Shown piece by piece: positions 44,149 through 54,858 of a DNA stretch of 64,000 bases. The position numbers were made by a program, and so were the translations under genes. Position 1 is the stretch's first letter. Every line of letters begins with the position of its first letter. The notes below the pieces were generated by a model, which searched no databases, had not been told where the DNA came from, and worked only from the letters and a program-made list of their open reading frames with translations. Location: the NCBI RefSeq assembly GCF_022965805.1, contig NC_133117.1, positions 8,828,183-8,892,182 on the forward strand. Reading direction: 5' to 3'. This DNA comes from Primulina eburnea. Lineage: Eukaryota > Streptophyta > Magnoliopsida > Lamiales > Gesneriaceae.

Positions 44149-45252
44149 ATGGCAAGTAGGAGAGGGAGCAGAAGAACTAACACATCATCGTCGCTTCCTC
44201 AGATGAGACCCGAACAATCTTATGTTGAGATGAGACATGAAAAACCGCGTATTGGGATGAGGCAGGAACAACTGCGTCTTAACGTGGGGAACTTTACCCT
44301 GGAACAATTGGGCCAATTTATTACCCGGACAGTGGACGAGGCCATGAAGAGGAACCAAGAGTCTATGTTTGCTGAAGGACAAGCCACTCACCAGGAGCGA
44401 GAGAAGAATGCTGAGGGTCATCAGAGCAGATTTGAAGAGACGCAACCCCTCCAAGGTGGGGAGAATCCCGAGATGGAGGAGATGTGGAAGGAGATAAGAA
44501 TATTGAGGCAGCAATTGGGAAACAGAGCTCCAGTGTCCAAGAAAGAGAGTCATTTTTCCCCCGCTATTTTGGAGGAAGGGCTTCCTCCAAGTTTTCGACA
44601 ATCAAATGTGGGAGAGTACGATGGTCGTACTGACCCATAAGAACATTTGGGAAGGTTTGAGAACGTAGCTCTGTTGCATCAGTATTCAGATGGAGTTAAG
44701 TGTAAGGTGTTTATGGGCACGTTGGTGAGGTCAGCCCAGCAATGGTTTAACACCTTGCAGCCCAACTCTCTATGATCTTTCGAGGATTTTTCCGCTGCTT
44801 TCTTGCACAGATTAGCTAGCAGCAAGAGGCACCAAAAAAATTATTTGACCTTGTTTGTGATGAAGCAGCAAGAAACTGAAACTCTGCGAGAATTTATCCG
44901 GTGTTTCAACGATGCAGCACTGGATATACCCGCTGCTTCTCCTAACATAAGTGCCTTTACACAAGGACTGAGGGGAGGGGAGTTCTTTAAATCGTTGGTC
45001 AAGATACCTCCATCAAGTTATGATGATCCGTTATCTCGGGCGAAAAAAAAAGTAAATCTAGAAGAGGGCCAGTGGCATAAGAGGATGGAGCAGCGGCATG
45101 GGGGAAGTAGAGTTGAGGGAGCGGAAAGAGGAGGTAGGAAAAGAGGTGCGGGCGAGAGGGAAGATGATAAAGTTAGGGGTAGAGGACAATTATCATCCCA
45201 TGTTCCTCTGTATAGGAGTCGTGACAAGGTGATGGAGGTGATAGAGCCATAG
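44149..45252 (+). pseudogene. Gag of element G
   Basis: Starts MASRRGSRRTN at 44149, with a coiled MEEMWKEIRILRQQL stretch. The gag core runs across two nonsense codons: a TAA at 44638 in the D-P-x-EHL phrase and a TGA near 44775. It continues VFMGTLVRSAQQWFNTLQ, FLHRLASSKRHQKNYLTLF, ETLREFIRCFNDAALDIP and FTQGLRGGEFFKSL. Both stops could be single C-to-T changes of CAA and CGA. An Arg/Gly/Glu-rich tail ends at 45252. Confidence 0.87.
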
Positions 45253-45294
45253 GGGAGGTGGGAGAAGTCGCAAAGAGTTGAGAGCAGTGCTAGA

Positions 45295-46152
45295 TTGCCT
45301 TCGCGGGATAGACAAGAAGGATCCTCATCTGGGAGTCGACAGAGGTCTCGCCCGTCCCCTAGGCATGTTCAAGGCTCTCCGTGGATAAATCAGAGGTTCG
45401 GGGAGCAGAGAGAGGAAGGTCGAGGTCAAGATGTCCCTCAGGAGCCCGTCGAACCGAGGATGAGAATGAATGAAGATAACCATCCTACGAGAGGAATGAT
45501 TCATATGATCTCGGGAGGTTCTACTGATGGAGACTCTGGGCGAGCTCGGAAGGCACATGGGAGAAGGTTGGATAACTTTGAGATATCTAGGGGTGCAGAC
45601 TCACCACAAGACCCCGTCATCAGCTTTGGGCCAGAAGACCTCCGAGGCGTTGTGACTCTACATAACGATGCCTTGGCGGTGACGACCACCATTGCCAATT
45701 ATGATGTGGCGATTATATTTATTGATAATGGAAGCTCCGTAAACGTCTTGTTCAAGAGCACGTTGGATCAAATAAAGGTGGAAGGATTTGAGTTTGAGCC
45801 GGTCTCCACCCCGCTGTATGGGTTTGTAGGACACGCCATCCCACCTTTGGGTCAGATTGTTCTTCCCCTATCCTTGGGGACCGATCCTCGACGGATAACA
45901 AAATTGATAGCCTTCACCGTTGTGAATACCTCTTCAGCGTATAATGAAATTCTAGGATGGCCAGCCCTTAAGGATTTTAGAGCCGTAGCTTCCACTTATC
46001 ATCAGAAGCTTAAGTTTCCTGTGGGAAAAGGAGATGAAGTCTTATGCGATGACCAAAAAGTCGCGCGTCGGTGTTATGAAGGGGTAGTGAGGGAGGAGGA
46101 AAAAAAGGCGCGTGTGGAGGTTAACACTATTAGGAAAGGAAGAAGTGGGTGA
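45295..46152 (+). pseudogene. Gag end and aspartic protease of element G
   Basis: An open frame of 285 codons. A basic linker (SSSGSRQRSRPSPRH) leads to GMIHMISGGSTDGDSGRARK, the conserved Tat-type passage, and to the protease: ISFGPEDLRGVVTLHNDAL, then IIFIDNGSSVNVLF with D-N-G at the active site, and YNEILGWPALKDFRAVASTYHQKLKFP. It ends shortly after the RRCYEG phrase, where RT should begin but does not. Confidence 0.87.
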
Positions 46153-46339
46153 CTTGGCCCTGTTGAAGGTGCAATAAGAGCAGAGGGGAAAGATGGACCC
46201 AGAGTGGGAGGATCTTTTTAGAGTGATTGAGAAATTTAATGCTGGAGCTTATTACTTGAAGAATGCTCAAGGAAAGGTTTTAAAGAGGCTCTAGAAAGCT
46301 TACCACCTTAGGAAATATCATTCTGGAATTTATCGTTGA
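46135..46339 (+). pseudogene. Integrase C-terminal remnant of element G
   Basis: In the next frame, directly after the protease, the sequence reads EVGDLALLKV, a stop, then MDPEWEDLFRVIEKFNAGAYYL and YHLRKYH, the last part of a Tat-type integrase (the GDLVL..WEGPF..GAY region). The protease and this tail are fused by a deletion of several kilobases of pol. Confidence 0.78.
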
Positions 46340-46429
46340 TGTATTTCATCTTTCAATTTTCTCTTGTAAATAGTTGGAATTCAATAAAATCAAGTTTTTC
46401 TTTTCAGTTCATGAATGTTGTTGTATTAT

Positions 46430-47660
46430 GAAAGTGAGAAAACTTTATTTTCCTACTAAGGCATCGCTTAGTAGAGGGGCAGAGTTGGGAAGGAGAAAAA
46501 TAAATTTTCCTACTAAGGCATCGCCTAGTAGAAGAGCAGAGTTGGGAAGGAGAAAAATAAATTTTCCTACTAAAGCATCGCCTAGTAGAGGAGCAGCGTG
46601 CATGAGAAAAATTAAATTTTTCTACTAAAGCATCGCCTAGTAGAGGAGCAGAGTTGAGAAGAAGAAAAATAAATTTTCCTACTAAAGCATCGCCTAGTAG
46701 AGGAGCAGCGTGCAGGAGAAAAATTATATTTTCTACTAAGGTATCGCTTAATAGAGGATCAGAGTTGGGAAGGAGAAAAATAAATTTTCCTACTAAGGCA
46801 TCGCCTAGTAGAGGAGCAGCGTGCATGAGAAAAATTAAATTTTCCTACTAAGGCATTGCCTAGTAGAGGAGCATATTATCCTACTAAAGCATCATTTAGT
46901 GGAGGAGCAGAGTTGGGAAGGAGAAAAATAAATTTTCCTACTAAGGCATCGTCTAGTAGAGGAGCAGCTTGCAAAAATTAAATTTTCCTACTAAGGCATC
47001 GCCTAGTAGAGGAGCAGCGTGCAGGAGAAAAATTAAATTTTCCTACTAAGACATCGCCTAGTAGAAGAGCAGCGTGCAGGAGAAAAATTAATTTTTTCTA
47101 CTAAGGCATCGCCTAGTAGAGGAGCAGCGTGCATGAGAAAAACTTTTATTTTCCTGTTGAGGCATTGCCTAGAGTAGTCAGAGGGTGAGGAGTTGGAAAT
47201 TAAATTTTATTTTCCTGCTGAGGCATCACCTAGCAGAGGAGTCACAGGATGAGGAGGTGGAAGTTTATTTTCCTGCTGAGCCATCGCCCAGCAGAGGAGT
47301 CAGAGGGTGAGGAGGTGGAAGTTTTATTTTCCTGCTCAGACATCGCCTAGCAAAGGAGTCAGAGGGGGAGTAGGTTGAAGTTTGATTTTTCCTACTAAGG
47401 CCTGACTTAGCAGAGGAGTTACGAGATGATGAGACGAGAGTTTTATTTTCATACTAAGACCCGGTTTAGCAAAGGAGTTACGAGATGATGAGGTGAAAGT
47501 TTTATTTTCCTACTAAGACATCGCCTAGCAGAGGAGTTAGGGGGTGAGGAGGTTGAAGTTTTATTTTTCACGTTAAGGTCTATTTTAGCAGAGGAGTCAA
47601 GGGCGCGGGGAAGTGGAAATTATTTTCCTTCAAAAGCTTAGTAGAGGACCTTGAAGATGG
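46430..47660. repeat. Tandem array of ~55-60 bp hairpin repeats downstream of element G pol
   Basis: About 22 copies. The first type (46440-47140) is built on CCTACTAAGGCATCGCCTAGTAGAGG with spacers containing GAGCAGAGTTGGGAAGG or GAGCAGCGTGCATGAG. A second type (47150-47660) uses CCTGCTGAGGCATCGCCTAGCAGAGG with GTCAGAGGGTGAGGAGGTGG. Each unit contains CTACTAAGGC..GCCTAGTAG, which can fold into a stem of about 9 bp with a tiny loop. Open frames that cross the array on both strands are repeat by-products. Tandem repeats in the 3' untranslated part are known for Tat-lineage elements. Confidence 0.9.
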
Positions 47661-47719
47661 GGGTGACGACGGCATACCATATTAGAAAAATTTATTTGAT
47701 TTTTCGATAACGAACGAAG

Positions 47720-48484
47720 TTTGTCGCTGCGAAAATTACGGGGATCGAGGTTGTGCAGGGTGAGGGCATGCTTGGCTGTGCAGGGCGAGCGCTCGGCGTG
47801 CTGGGCGAGGGCATGCTTGGCGAGGCTGGTGCAGGAGCGAGGCGAGAGAGCTTTGGGCGAGGGTTTGGGCGAGGGCTTGCGAAGGAGGAGGGCGAGCGTG
47901 AAGGCTCTTAGGCGAGGGGGGGCGAGGAATCGCGGACGAGAGGGAGAGGCAAGGCTTGGGGGCGAGGGCGCGACAGACGAGCGTGCGCACTCAGGCGAGC
48001 GTGGCGCGCGCTGGGGCTTGAAGCTGTAGGGCGAGGCTGGGCACTGGCGTGCACGGTGAGGGTGAGGGTGATGATGAGGCTAGGCGCTGGAGTGCAAGGG
48101 GGGAAGGCAAGGGCGAGAGCGAGGCTTGGGGTGGGGCTTGGGGAGAGGCGCGCAGTGGTCGGCGAGGGCAAGGCTTGGGGGCGAGGGCGAGCATGCTAGT
48201 GAAGGGCGAGGCGAGGCGAGGCGAACTCGGGCGAAGGGCAAAGCTGTTGGGGGTTTGGGCGAGGAGGGGCGAGGTGAGGGAGAAGCTATTGGGGTGTTTG
48301 GGCGAGGAGGGGCGAGGTCGCGCGATGTGCGTCCGTGCAGGCGGCGGGGAGAGGGAGTGTTACGGCGAGGCGGCTGGGCGATCGATGGGGCGAGGCTGCT
48401 ATGGAGAGCTGGTGTGCAAGGCGAGGGCGAGAACTCGGTTGCCGAGGGGCGAGCAGGCGTGAGGGCCTGGCTGTTGAGGTTGGT
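47720..48484. repeat. GC-rich, strand-asymmetric GCGAGG/GGGCGAG block
   Basis: About 760 bases made largely of GAGGGCGAGG-like words with strong G excess on the plus strand, ending abruptly at the pol fragment of element H. Because stop codons are rare in it, all frames appear open. None is a credible gene. No exact period was found. Confidence 0.75.
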
Positions 48485-49090
48485 GTAGCATTGGGTACTA
48501 AACTAATCTCAAATTCCACTTCGCGGTCGGGGATTGTGCCAGGGAGTTCTTCAAGAAAGACATCCGGAAACTCTTGTACTACCAAAATATCTTCTAGTGC
48601 AAGTGTGGTTTCTTTTTTTACCTCGCTCAACATAGCTAGGTAAACTTCTTCTCCACTTTTCATGGCTTTCCAAGTTTGAGAAGCAGAAAGAAGAGCATTT
48701 TGTTCTTTTGTCTTACGATGAAATAAAAGTTTCCCTTAGCGTGGAGCTTGGATGGTTACCATCTTTCCATGACAGTCTGCTAAAGCATGATTCTTGGCTA
48801 ACCAATATATTCCAAGAATTACATCGAATTCCACCATGTTTAGTTGGATTAGGTTTGCCTTGAACTTCTGATTTACTATGAGAACACCAATATCCCGATA
48901 TAGAGTGCGAGTTTCTAAAATCCGATTTTCAGGAGTTTCTTCTATATATGCTTCTTCTAAGTTATCAGGCTTAGTTCCTAACTTCTTGGGCAAATTTCTT
49001 AGACATGAATGAATGTGTAGAACCACAATCAAATAACGCATAAGCATGTATATTATTGATTAGAATGGTACCGACCACGATATCATTTGA
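48485..49090 (-). pseudogene. Protease and pre-RT linker of fragment H
   Basis: The protease lead-in ALFDCGSTHSFMS has D-C-G at the active site instead of D-S-G. KFKANLIQLNMVEFDVILGIYWL is the protease C-terminal block (GIYWL where relatives have GMDWL). The linker LVVQEFPDVFLEELPGTIPD and VEFEISLVPNATP leads up to RT, then the frame runs into the GC-rich block, creating a chimeric open frame at 48286-48663. Confidence 0.82.
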
Positions 49091-50117
49091 GTTGTCAGCC
49101 TCTTCTTGAGTGAGAGCATATACTCGAGCATTTGGCTTGTTCTCTTTAGGCTTGTTTGAAGTTGTTCCACCTGTCAGACCATTCCTTGGATATGGAAAAG
49201 GGCATTGAGCAATGCGGTGGTCCATCTTTCCACAACGGAAACAAGCTCCAGAATTCCTACGGCATTCACCAGTGTGAGTGACTCCACAAGATTGGCAATT
49301 GACTCCCTCTTTGCTTGATTGAGAAGAAGTGGTTCCTTTGGCTGGAGCACTGGTAAATTGATTGCTTGGAAACCTAGGCTTTTTGAATTGTTGGCCCGGT
49401 TGGTACTGACTTGACTGAGGACGTTTGAGTTTGTTCTCACCTTCACGCCTCTTAATGTCGTTCTCAGCCCTGATGGCGGCTCCCATCAATTCGTCAAAAC
49501 TATTGGGTTAGATAACAGCAAAGACAGATTGAATGCGGCTGTTCAACCCTTTCTTGAAGCGATGTATCTTCAAGGCATCGTCTCCCATGATGGTTGGGGA
49601 GTAAGTTCTCAATGAGTGGAACTTGGATGAATACTCCACCACTGTCATGTTTTATTCTTGAACCAAGCTTTCAAATTCTCATAGCTTCTGCACTCCAACT
49701 GCTGTCGAGAAGTATTGCCTCAGAAATGTCTCTCGGAACCTTTGCCAAGTGATAGGTCCCGTCCCTAACATTGCTAGTGAGACTCATTCCCACTATTTGG
49801 CTGCTTTATCCACAAGAAAAGGTGTAATCACATCTACCTTGATCTCTTGTGGAACCTCAAGTAGTCGAAAATGATTCTTCACCTCCTTCATCTAATTCTG
49901 TCTCATAATCTTGTTTAGTCTCATTCTGAGCTGGAGGTGCTGGCGGTGGCTGATTAGCATTAGGGTTGACAAACCCTTGTAGCGTGGTTGCCACAATCGT
50001 GGCTATAGCCATCAAATCTGTTTGACTGAGGCCAACTGTTGGTAGTGGTTGTTGTGCATCCTCATCGTTGTGGTTGTTGTTGCGGTTTCCATAACGAGGG
50101 TTGCGATTGTTTCTCAC
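49091..50117 (-). pseudogene. Gag of fragment H
   Basis: The start region at 50117 (MRNNRNPRYGNRNNNHND) with a GLSQTDLMAIATIVATTLQGF stretch runs to 49857. A deletion and several stops follow in 49490-49860, where LGTGPITWQRFRETFL-, VEYSSKFHSLRTYSP- and IHRFKKGLNSRIQSVF-like core blocks are still readable. 49489-49091 is open with FDELMGAAIRAENDIKRREG, a Gln/Ser-rich linker and the knuckle CFRCGKMDHRIAQCP. Confidence 0.82.
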
Positions 50118-50344
50118 GGGTCTTCAATCCATTTCTACAAATATGAAAGTTCTAAGGTTTTTTGGCAGAATATAGACTAAAAAAAGAATCAAAATGATAG
50201 AGTAATTGCTCAAAATTTAAATGTGAAACCAATGGATAGAAATAAATTTTATTGATTTCTCACGAAAGTGCAATTACAACTAAACTTCGAAAATGCTAAC
50301 AGAAATGTAAATGGAACATGTGTTATTACAAAGAACTACTACTG

Positions 50345-50798
50345 ATGGTCTAATCTATCTCATATCCCAATCCCAAATCCATAGGATCCTCTTCGACTTC
50401 TTCTTCGGGATCCTCCTCGGGTTCTTCTTCATGGTTGGCTATTACTGTTTTCAGATGTTCAATATGACCATGCAGAACTGCATTCTGGTCGCTAAGAAAT
50501 TCAACAGTGTTCTGCAACTCTTGAATCTGAGCATCAGTCTGCTCACAATACTAATTATGCTGGAGCATGAGTTTGTTTTTTTATCCTTAAGCACTTGGAT
50601 CTTCTCAACAAAATTATCACGTAACTCGATTAACTCTGCAACAGTCTTTTGAGAGGTTTCCAACTCTTCTTGAGCTTTCCTATTCCTCTCTTTTGCCTCA
50701 TGCAGATAGTGATCATAACGTTGAACATCACCTCTTAAGTGTTCTGCTCTACGCTGTAATTCATCTTTGTCCAGCTCTAATCTTGAAGTTGTCAACAT
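50345..50798 (-). pseudogene. Coiled-coil ORF upstream of fragment H gag, unknown function
   Basis: Same strand as gag and about 230 bases upstream of it. 50798 to about 50575 encodes a Lys/Glu-rich heptad-like sequence (LELDKDELQRRAEHLRGD, YDHYLHEAKERNRKAQEEL). After a frame change it continues with IQELQNTVEFLSDQNAVL and a very acidic tail (EEEPEEDPEEEVEEDP) ending near 50345. No domain is recognised. It could be an extra ORF of the element or a captured host fragment. The upstream end merges with the WAK fragment at 50774. Confidence 0.5.
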
Positions 50799-51184
50799 AT
50801 CTGATAACGAAATACGGATAAAAAAAACTCGATCTTTGAAGTATGCTACTCAAAATCAGGCAATATCACTAGGCAGAACACGACAAACTTCGACCTGACA
50901 TGGTCCCCCTACAGCTTTTCTAAGTACAATAGATTTACAACAGTGGGTTGCGATGATGTTTCTATGATTATTGGCACCAACAACATGAACTTAACCAGCC
51001 AATGTTATTCACTTTGTTCACATCATGATGATTTATTTGACGGATATTGTATTGGAATTGGCTGCTGTCAAACTCTGATTCCAAAATGTTTAAAGAATAT
51101 TACCTTGGAACTCAAGAATATGAAATTTCATACAAAAGTTTGGAGTTTTGATGCTTGTCGGCACGCTTTTCTCGGGGATCACAA
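50774..51184 (+). pseudogene. Duplicated fragment of WAK exon 1
   Basis: Nearly the same sequence as 58502-58906 of the WAK pseudogene, covering the cysteine-rich extracellular (GUB_WAK) domain: VGCDDVSMIIGTNNMNLTSQ, CYSLCSHHDDLFDGYCIGIG, LIPKCLKNITLEL. It starts and ends without splice sites. It keeps about 8 bases near 51130 that the 58-kb copy lacks, and a CAG where the 58-kb copy has TAG at 58598-58600. It is not a complete gene. Confidence 0.88.
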
Positions 51185-51252
51185 AACCTTTGAACTTTGA
51201 GAGATTTTTCAATCTTCGGAAGCCTCTCATCATGATAATCACACACTCATGT

Positions 51253-53817
51253 TGTAAGGTCCATGAATTTAATTAACGTAGCCTGAATGAATGCAATCTA
51301 GATTTTTATTTTTAATTATGTGTTTAATTATTTTTATGCATAATTCATGCATGATAGGATTTAATTCATGAAATTTTAAAAGTTCATGCATTAAGATTTC
51401 TAGATGCATTTCACACTCGAACGAGGATCGGAGACCAGAGAATTTTCAAAAAAATTATTTTATTACATGATTTTGTTTTTATAAATTAAGTTGAAGCGTT
51501 TTTAAGTGTAGTTTTAAAAAATGGGATTTTATTGGGTATTTTTACCCGTAGAATTTTATTTTTAACGGTACACGATTTTTATCGAATCAGGAGACTTTTT
51601 AAATGTTCGGATAATATTTTCAAAATCTTTCCAACACGAAATATTTTTTGGGAGTGCGTTTGGACTTAATGAGCCTAATTTTAAGCTTGTTGAGCTTAAA
51701 ATTCTTTTTGAACTTTTAATTATCAAAATTAGGCCCATTAGTTGGTTGTTAACTATTTAAATATTGCCTAATTATCATCTTAACCTAAACCTAAACAATT
51801 CCCACAGCCGACACCCCCTCCTATCAGCAACATCCTCGTGATTTGCTGCAACTAAGCTTTCGGTGGCACCATTTCTCCTTCAAGCAAAGTACACATACCT
51901 TCGGCCGTGTCCCTCGATCAATTGTCCAAGATTTTTTCACCAAGGCACGCATTTGTTTTTTTCTTCATGCATCATACACGATATATATGCTGTTATGCTT
52001 GTTTGTTTGTGTAATTCTCGATTCAGCATGTAGCAAAGAAAGGCTTTGGTTTTGTTCATCCTTGCATTGTTTTTCTTTACCAACTCACGTTTGTTTGATT
52101 TTGTTGCGAGGGGACTGCAGGATTGCTGTAATGAGGGGTCTAAATCATGTTTGTCAGTAAGAGAAATAGGGTGGAGTTGAAGCCTTGTCGAGTTGGGAAA
52201 GTGCCGTGGAAGTTCCTTGATGTTTGGATCGTGGGAGGGTAGATCGAGTGCGTGGCATGAACCACCGGTGCAAGGGCCAGCCCGAGCCATGAACCAGACT
52301 CTGGGGGGTCTGAACCATGGCCTAGGAAGGCTCGACCATTGCTGGGACGAGCCACGAAGTCGTTCTAGTATGGGGTAGGAAGATGGAGTGTGGTGCGCGT
52401 GTGTGGTGTTCCTCGATCGGGTGATCTGTGCTTCGTGCATGGGGTGGTTTTCGTAGGTTCAAAAGGTTCAAGGACGTCCTAGGGTGGTCTAGGAAAAGTT
52501 GAGTCGTGGTTGGTTCCATCATTCGTGGGTTAGAACGCCAAAAATTGGAAAATGAGTGTACTAGGGTAGGTGTAATAGGAAGGGGCGAAATTCAGCAGCT
52601 TCTTGGCCTAAATTTCGAATATTTAGGAGTCTGTTTTTTTTTTGAGGTTTTAGGGCCTTTAAGATGATATTAAAGTGTGGTAAAAGTTGGGGAAATTTTG
52701 GATAAGTTTCGATTCGATTCAGATTAAAACCCGGACCCCGGTCCAAGTTTTAAAACGAATTAGATAAGTTGTGAATTTGTCTTGAGTTTATGTCTATGAA
52801 TGCTTTTAAAAAAATTTTGGGGCATTTTAAGGAGTTTCGTAAACTTCGGGTCAATTTTAGAGGTCCATGGGTGAAACGATAATTTTTGGGTTTCGAGGGA
52901 CAAAATGGTCATTTTGCACCCGGGGTGAGATTTTGGCCAAGACAGCGCCCTGAGCACAAATTCATGATATTTTAAATGTTTATGCGTCATGTTTTCGATT
53001 TTCACGCAATTATGATAAATATGTTGCATGCTTGATTTAAAGGAAAAGTTACGTATATGCATGTTTTTTTTATGTGATGATTATGATGCTATTTTTGAAG
53101 GATGAGATTTGGTTGTGACTGACGATATATATGTATACGATGACATGATATATGATGAGCTGAGGCTCGGGCTCAGAGGACGGGTAATGCTGTCGCTGAT
53201 GTAGCTCGCCGCCCGCTACTGTGGTTATACGTAGATGGATCCATCGATAGAGCTAATACGATAGAGCTGATATGAAAGTCACAACTAATGAACTGAATTC
53301 AATTAAAAAGAAAATCATTACGTTTATGATGACATGAGATGACATGATTTGACACGTTATGATTTTACACGACACGTTTATGTTCATGTTTTTAAGTTCA
53401 TGAAAGTTATGTTGAGTATGATATTTTTCACTGCTGTGTGCTTGTATATGTACTTGTTATTACGGGTACAGGTGTGTTGAGTATTTAGACTCACTGGGCG
53501 TATGTGATGCAGGTGAGCATTTTGAGCAGGAGACAGGAGCTACTGAACTCTGAGTAGGCAGCCCTGGTGCGGTGACATAACCCGAGGACTGCACGTTTTT
53601 CCGCACTTTGAGTTATGAGTTTGGAAAGGAGTTAAACATTTTATATACGTCGAAGATTTTACGATTTTCACTCATTTACGTATTCATTTATTGTTGGTTA
53701 TTTTTAACTACAATATTTTTTATTGCCAAACAAATACGATCATTTTGAATGTTATTTTGCGATTGCGAGATTTTTAAAAAAAATTCGCATTTTTTTAAAA
53801 ACCGAGTAGACGTTTCA
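51253..53817 (+). repeat. Solo Tekay-type LTR (A/C family) with target-site duplication
   Basis: TGTAAGGTCC start and ACGTTTCA end; CATGT lies immediately on both sides (51248-51252 and 53818-53822), a perfect 5-bp duplication. Length 2565 bp, the same layout as the LTRs of A and C, including the hairpin/donor block at 53478. No internal sequence is left. Confidence 0.93.
53478..53520 (+). promoter_or_regulatory. Conserved LTR hairpin plus donor-like motif (solo LTR)
   Basis: GAGTATTTAGACTC then GTGATGCAGGTGAGCAT, equivalent to 16528-16569 with one change in the stem. Confidence 0.38.
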
Positions 53818-53822
53818 CATGT

Positions 53823-54858
53823 TTTCATTGGTGTTGCCAACTCCGGTGACAACACCATTTTTGCATGTCTATTTTTAGGATGTTGGGCATACTGCCCTAA
53901 TCATAACTATCCTATTTTTAGTGTAAAGTCTGAACAGTGAAGGCAATTTCTGAAAGGTATTCTCTGAGTGTTCATACTTCCAATCAAATATTGAAGAGTG
54001 AATTATGCTTGAGGATGTTTATAGAAATCATGATTTTGTCCAATGTGAAAAGTGACTTGGAAAATATGAGCATAAGGAGAAAAACAGAATAGAGGAAAAT
54101 AATAATAATAAAAAAAATTGTTTAGAAGAAAATGGAAAAAACTACCTAGAGGAGTCCATTGAAGACCGTTCTTCTACTGTGAGAGCTACCACTTCTAGGA
54201 GAGTCCATTGAAGACCGTTCTTCTAGTGTGGGAGCTACCATTTCTGAATTAAAAGAAAGTTTATGGAAGTTTGACTAAAACTCAACGGTGTTTCCAGGAG
54301 GTGTTTCTAACACCAAGTTCAAACATAGCACAATTTATACACTGCCAGACATTTCGATAATTCATCATATTGGAGGCATTTTTAGGACATGCATATTGGT
54401 TTTTTTTTCGTGAATTCATCATATACAGTGACATATCAGTATCTGACCTATGACAGTTGATAAAAACCTTGATTACCTATATTTTAAATTTATGTGTCTA
54501 CTTTGTCAGTGGGTTAAAATCGATGTGGGTTTTCACTGGATAATCTTCTAAAATCGTCGTAACACGAGTTTGAACTAATTTTACTGTTTGATTTTTGGAT
54601 ATAACCGCAATTAATATTTTGTGTAAATTTCGGAAATATTACATTTACCGTGCGGATTTCTCGGAGCTAGGGGATTGAATCAGTGTATTTTTTTGTTATA
54701 GTAAGATTATATATGTTTTGTTGTCGTTGAATCCCTGATAATTACTCTTGCTTGTTCTCATTTACTCTCACAATCTTTCATTACTCTCGTGATTTCTTTG
54801 TGTCTTTTTGTGCATAATTCCTGATATTCCCTTTATAATTCTCTCTCACATTTTATAG
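53823..54858. other. AT-rich DNA with a short tandem duplication
   Basis: No coding sequence recognised. A 49-bp unit (GGAGTCCATTGAAGACCGTT core) is duplicated in tandem at 54148-54196 and 54197-54245. GGTGTTGCCAACTCCGGTGACAACACC-like text at 53830 recurs in variants at 55321, 55818, 56750 and 57080. Confidence 0.6.

Larger units (their letters stand above)
43650..47660 (+). mobile_element. Tat-like Ty3/gypsy retrotransposon G, most of pol deleted
   Basis: LTR-like DNA with a TATA box, the primer site TGGCGCCGTCTGTGGG, gag, protease, then directly the last part of integrase and a long tandem repeat region. The gag blocks and the primer site are those of Tat-lineage Ty3/gypsy elements. RT, RNase H and the integrase core are missing. 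The left edge is approximate because no second LTR was identified. Confidence 0.82.
48485..50150 (-). mobile_element. Ty3/gypsy fragment H (gag, protease, start of RT)
   Basis: Minus-strand gag, zinc knuckle and protease of a chromovirus-like Ty3/gypsy element that is distinct from A, C and D. Gag and protease are continuous here, with no intron-like gap. It ends at 48485, inside the phrase before RT, where the GC-rich block begins. No LTR or primer site was found at the upstream side. Confidence 0.82.

Noticed and set aside
44185..44601. Minus-strand 138-codon frame over gag of G
   Set aside because: Antisense of a well-supported gag.
46374..46851. Repetitive protein genes on both strands
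   Set aside because: The frames follow the tandem hairpin repeat, whose unit lengths often keep frame; both strands give similar repeats.
47721..48488. Several overlapping long open frames in the GC-rich block
   Set aside because: Stop codons are rare in GAGGGC-type sequence in every frame; the amino-acid content is simple and no motif exists.
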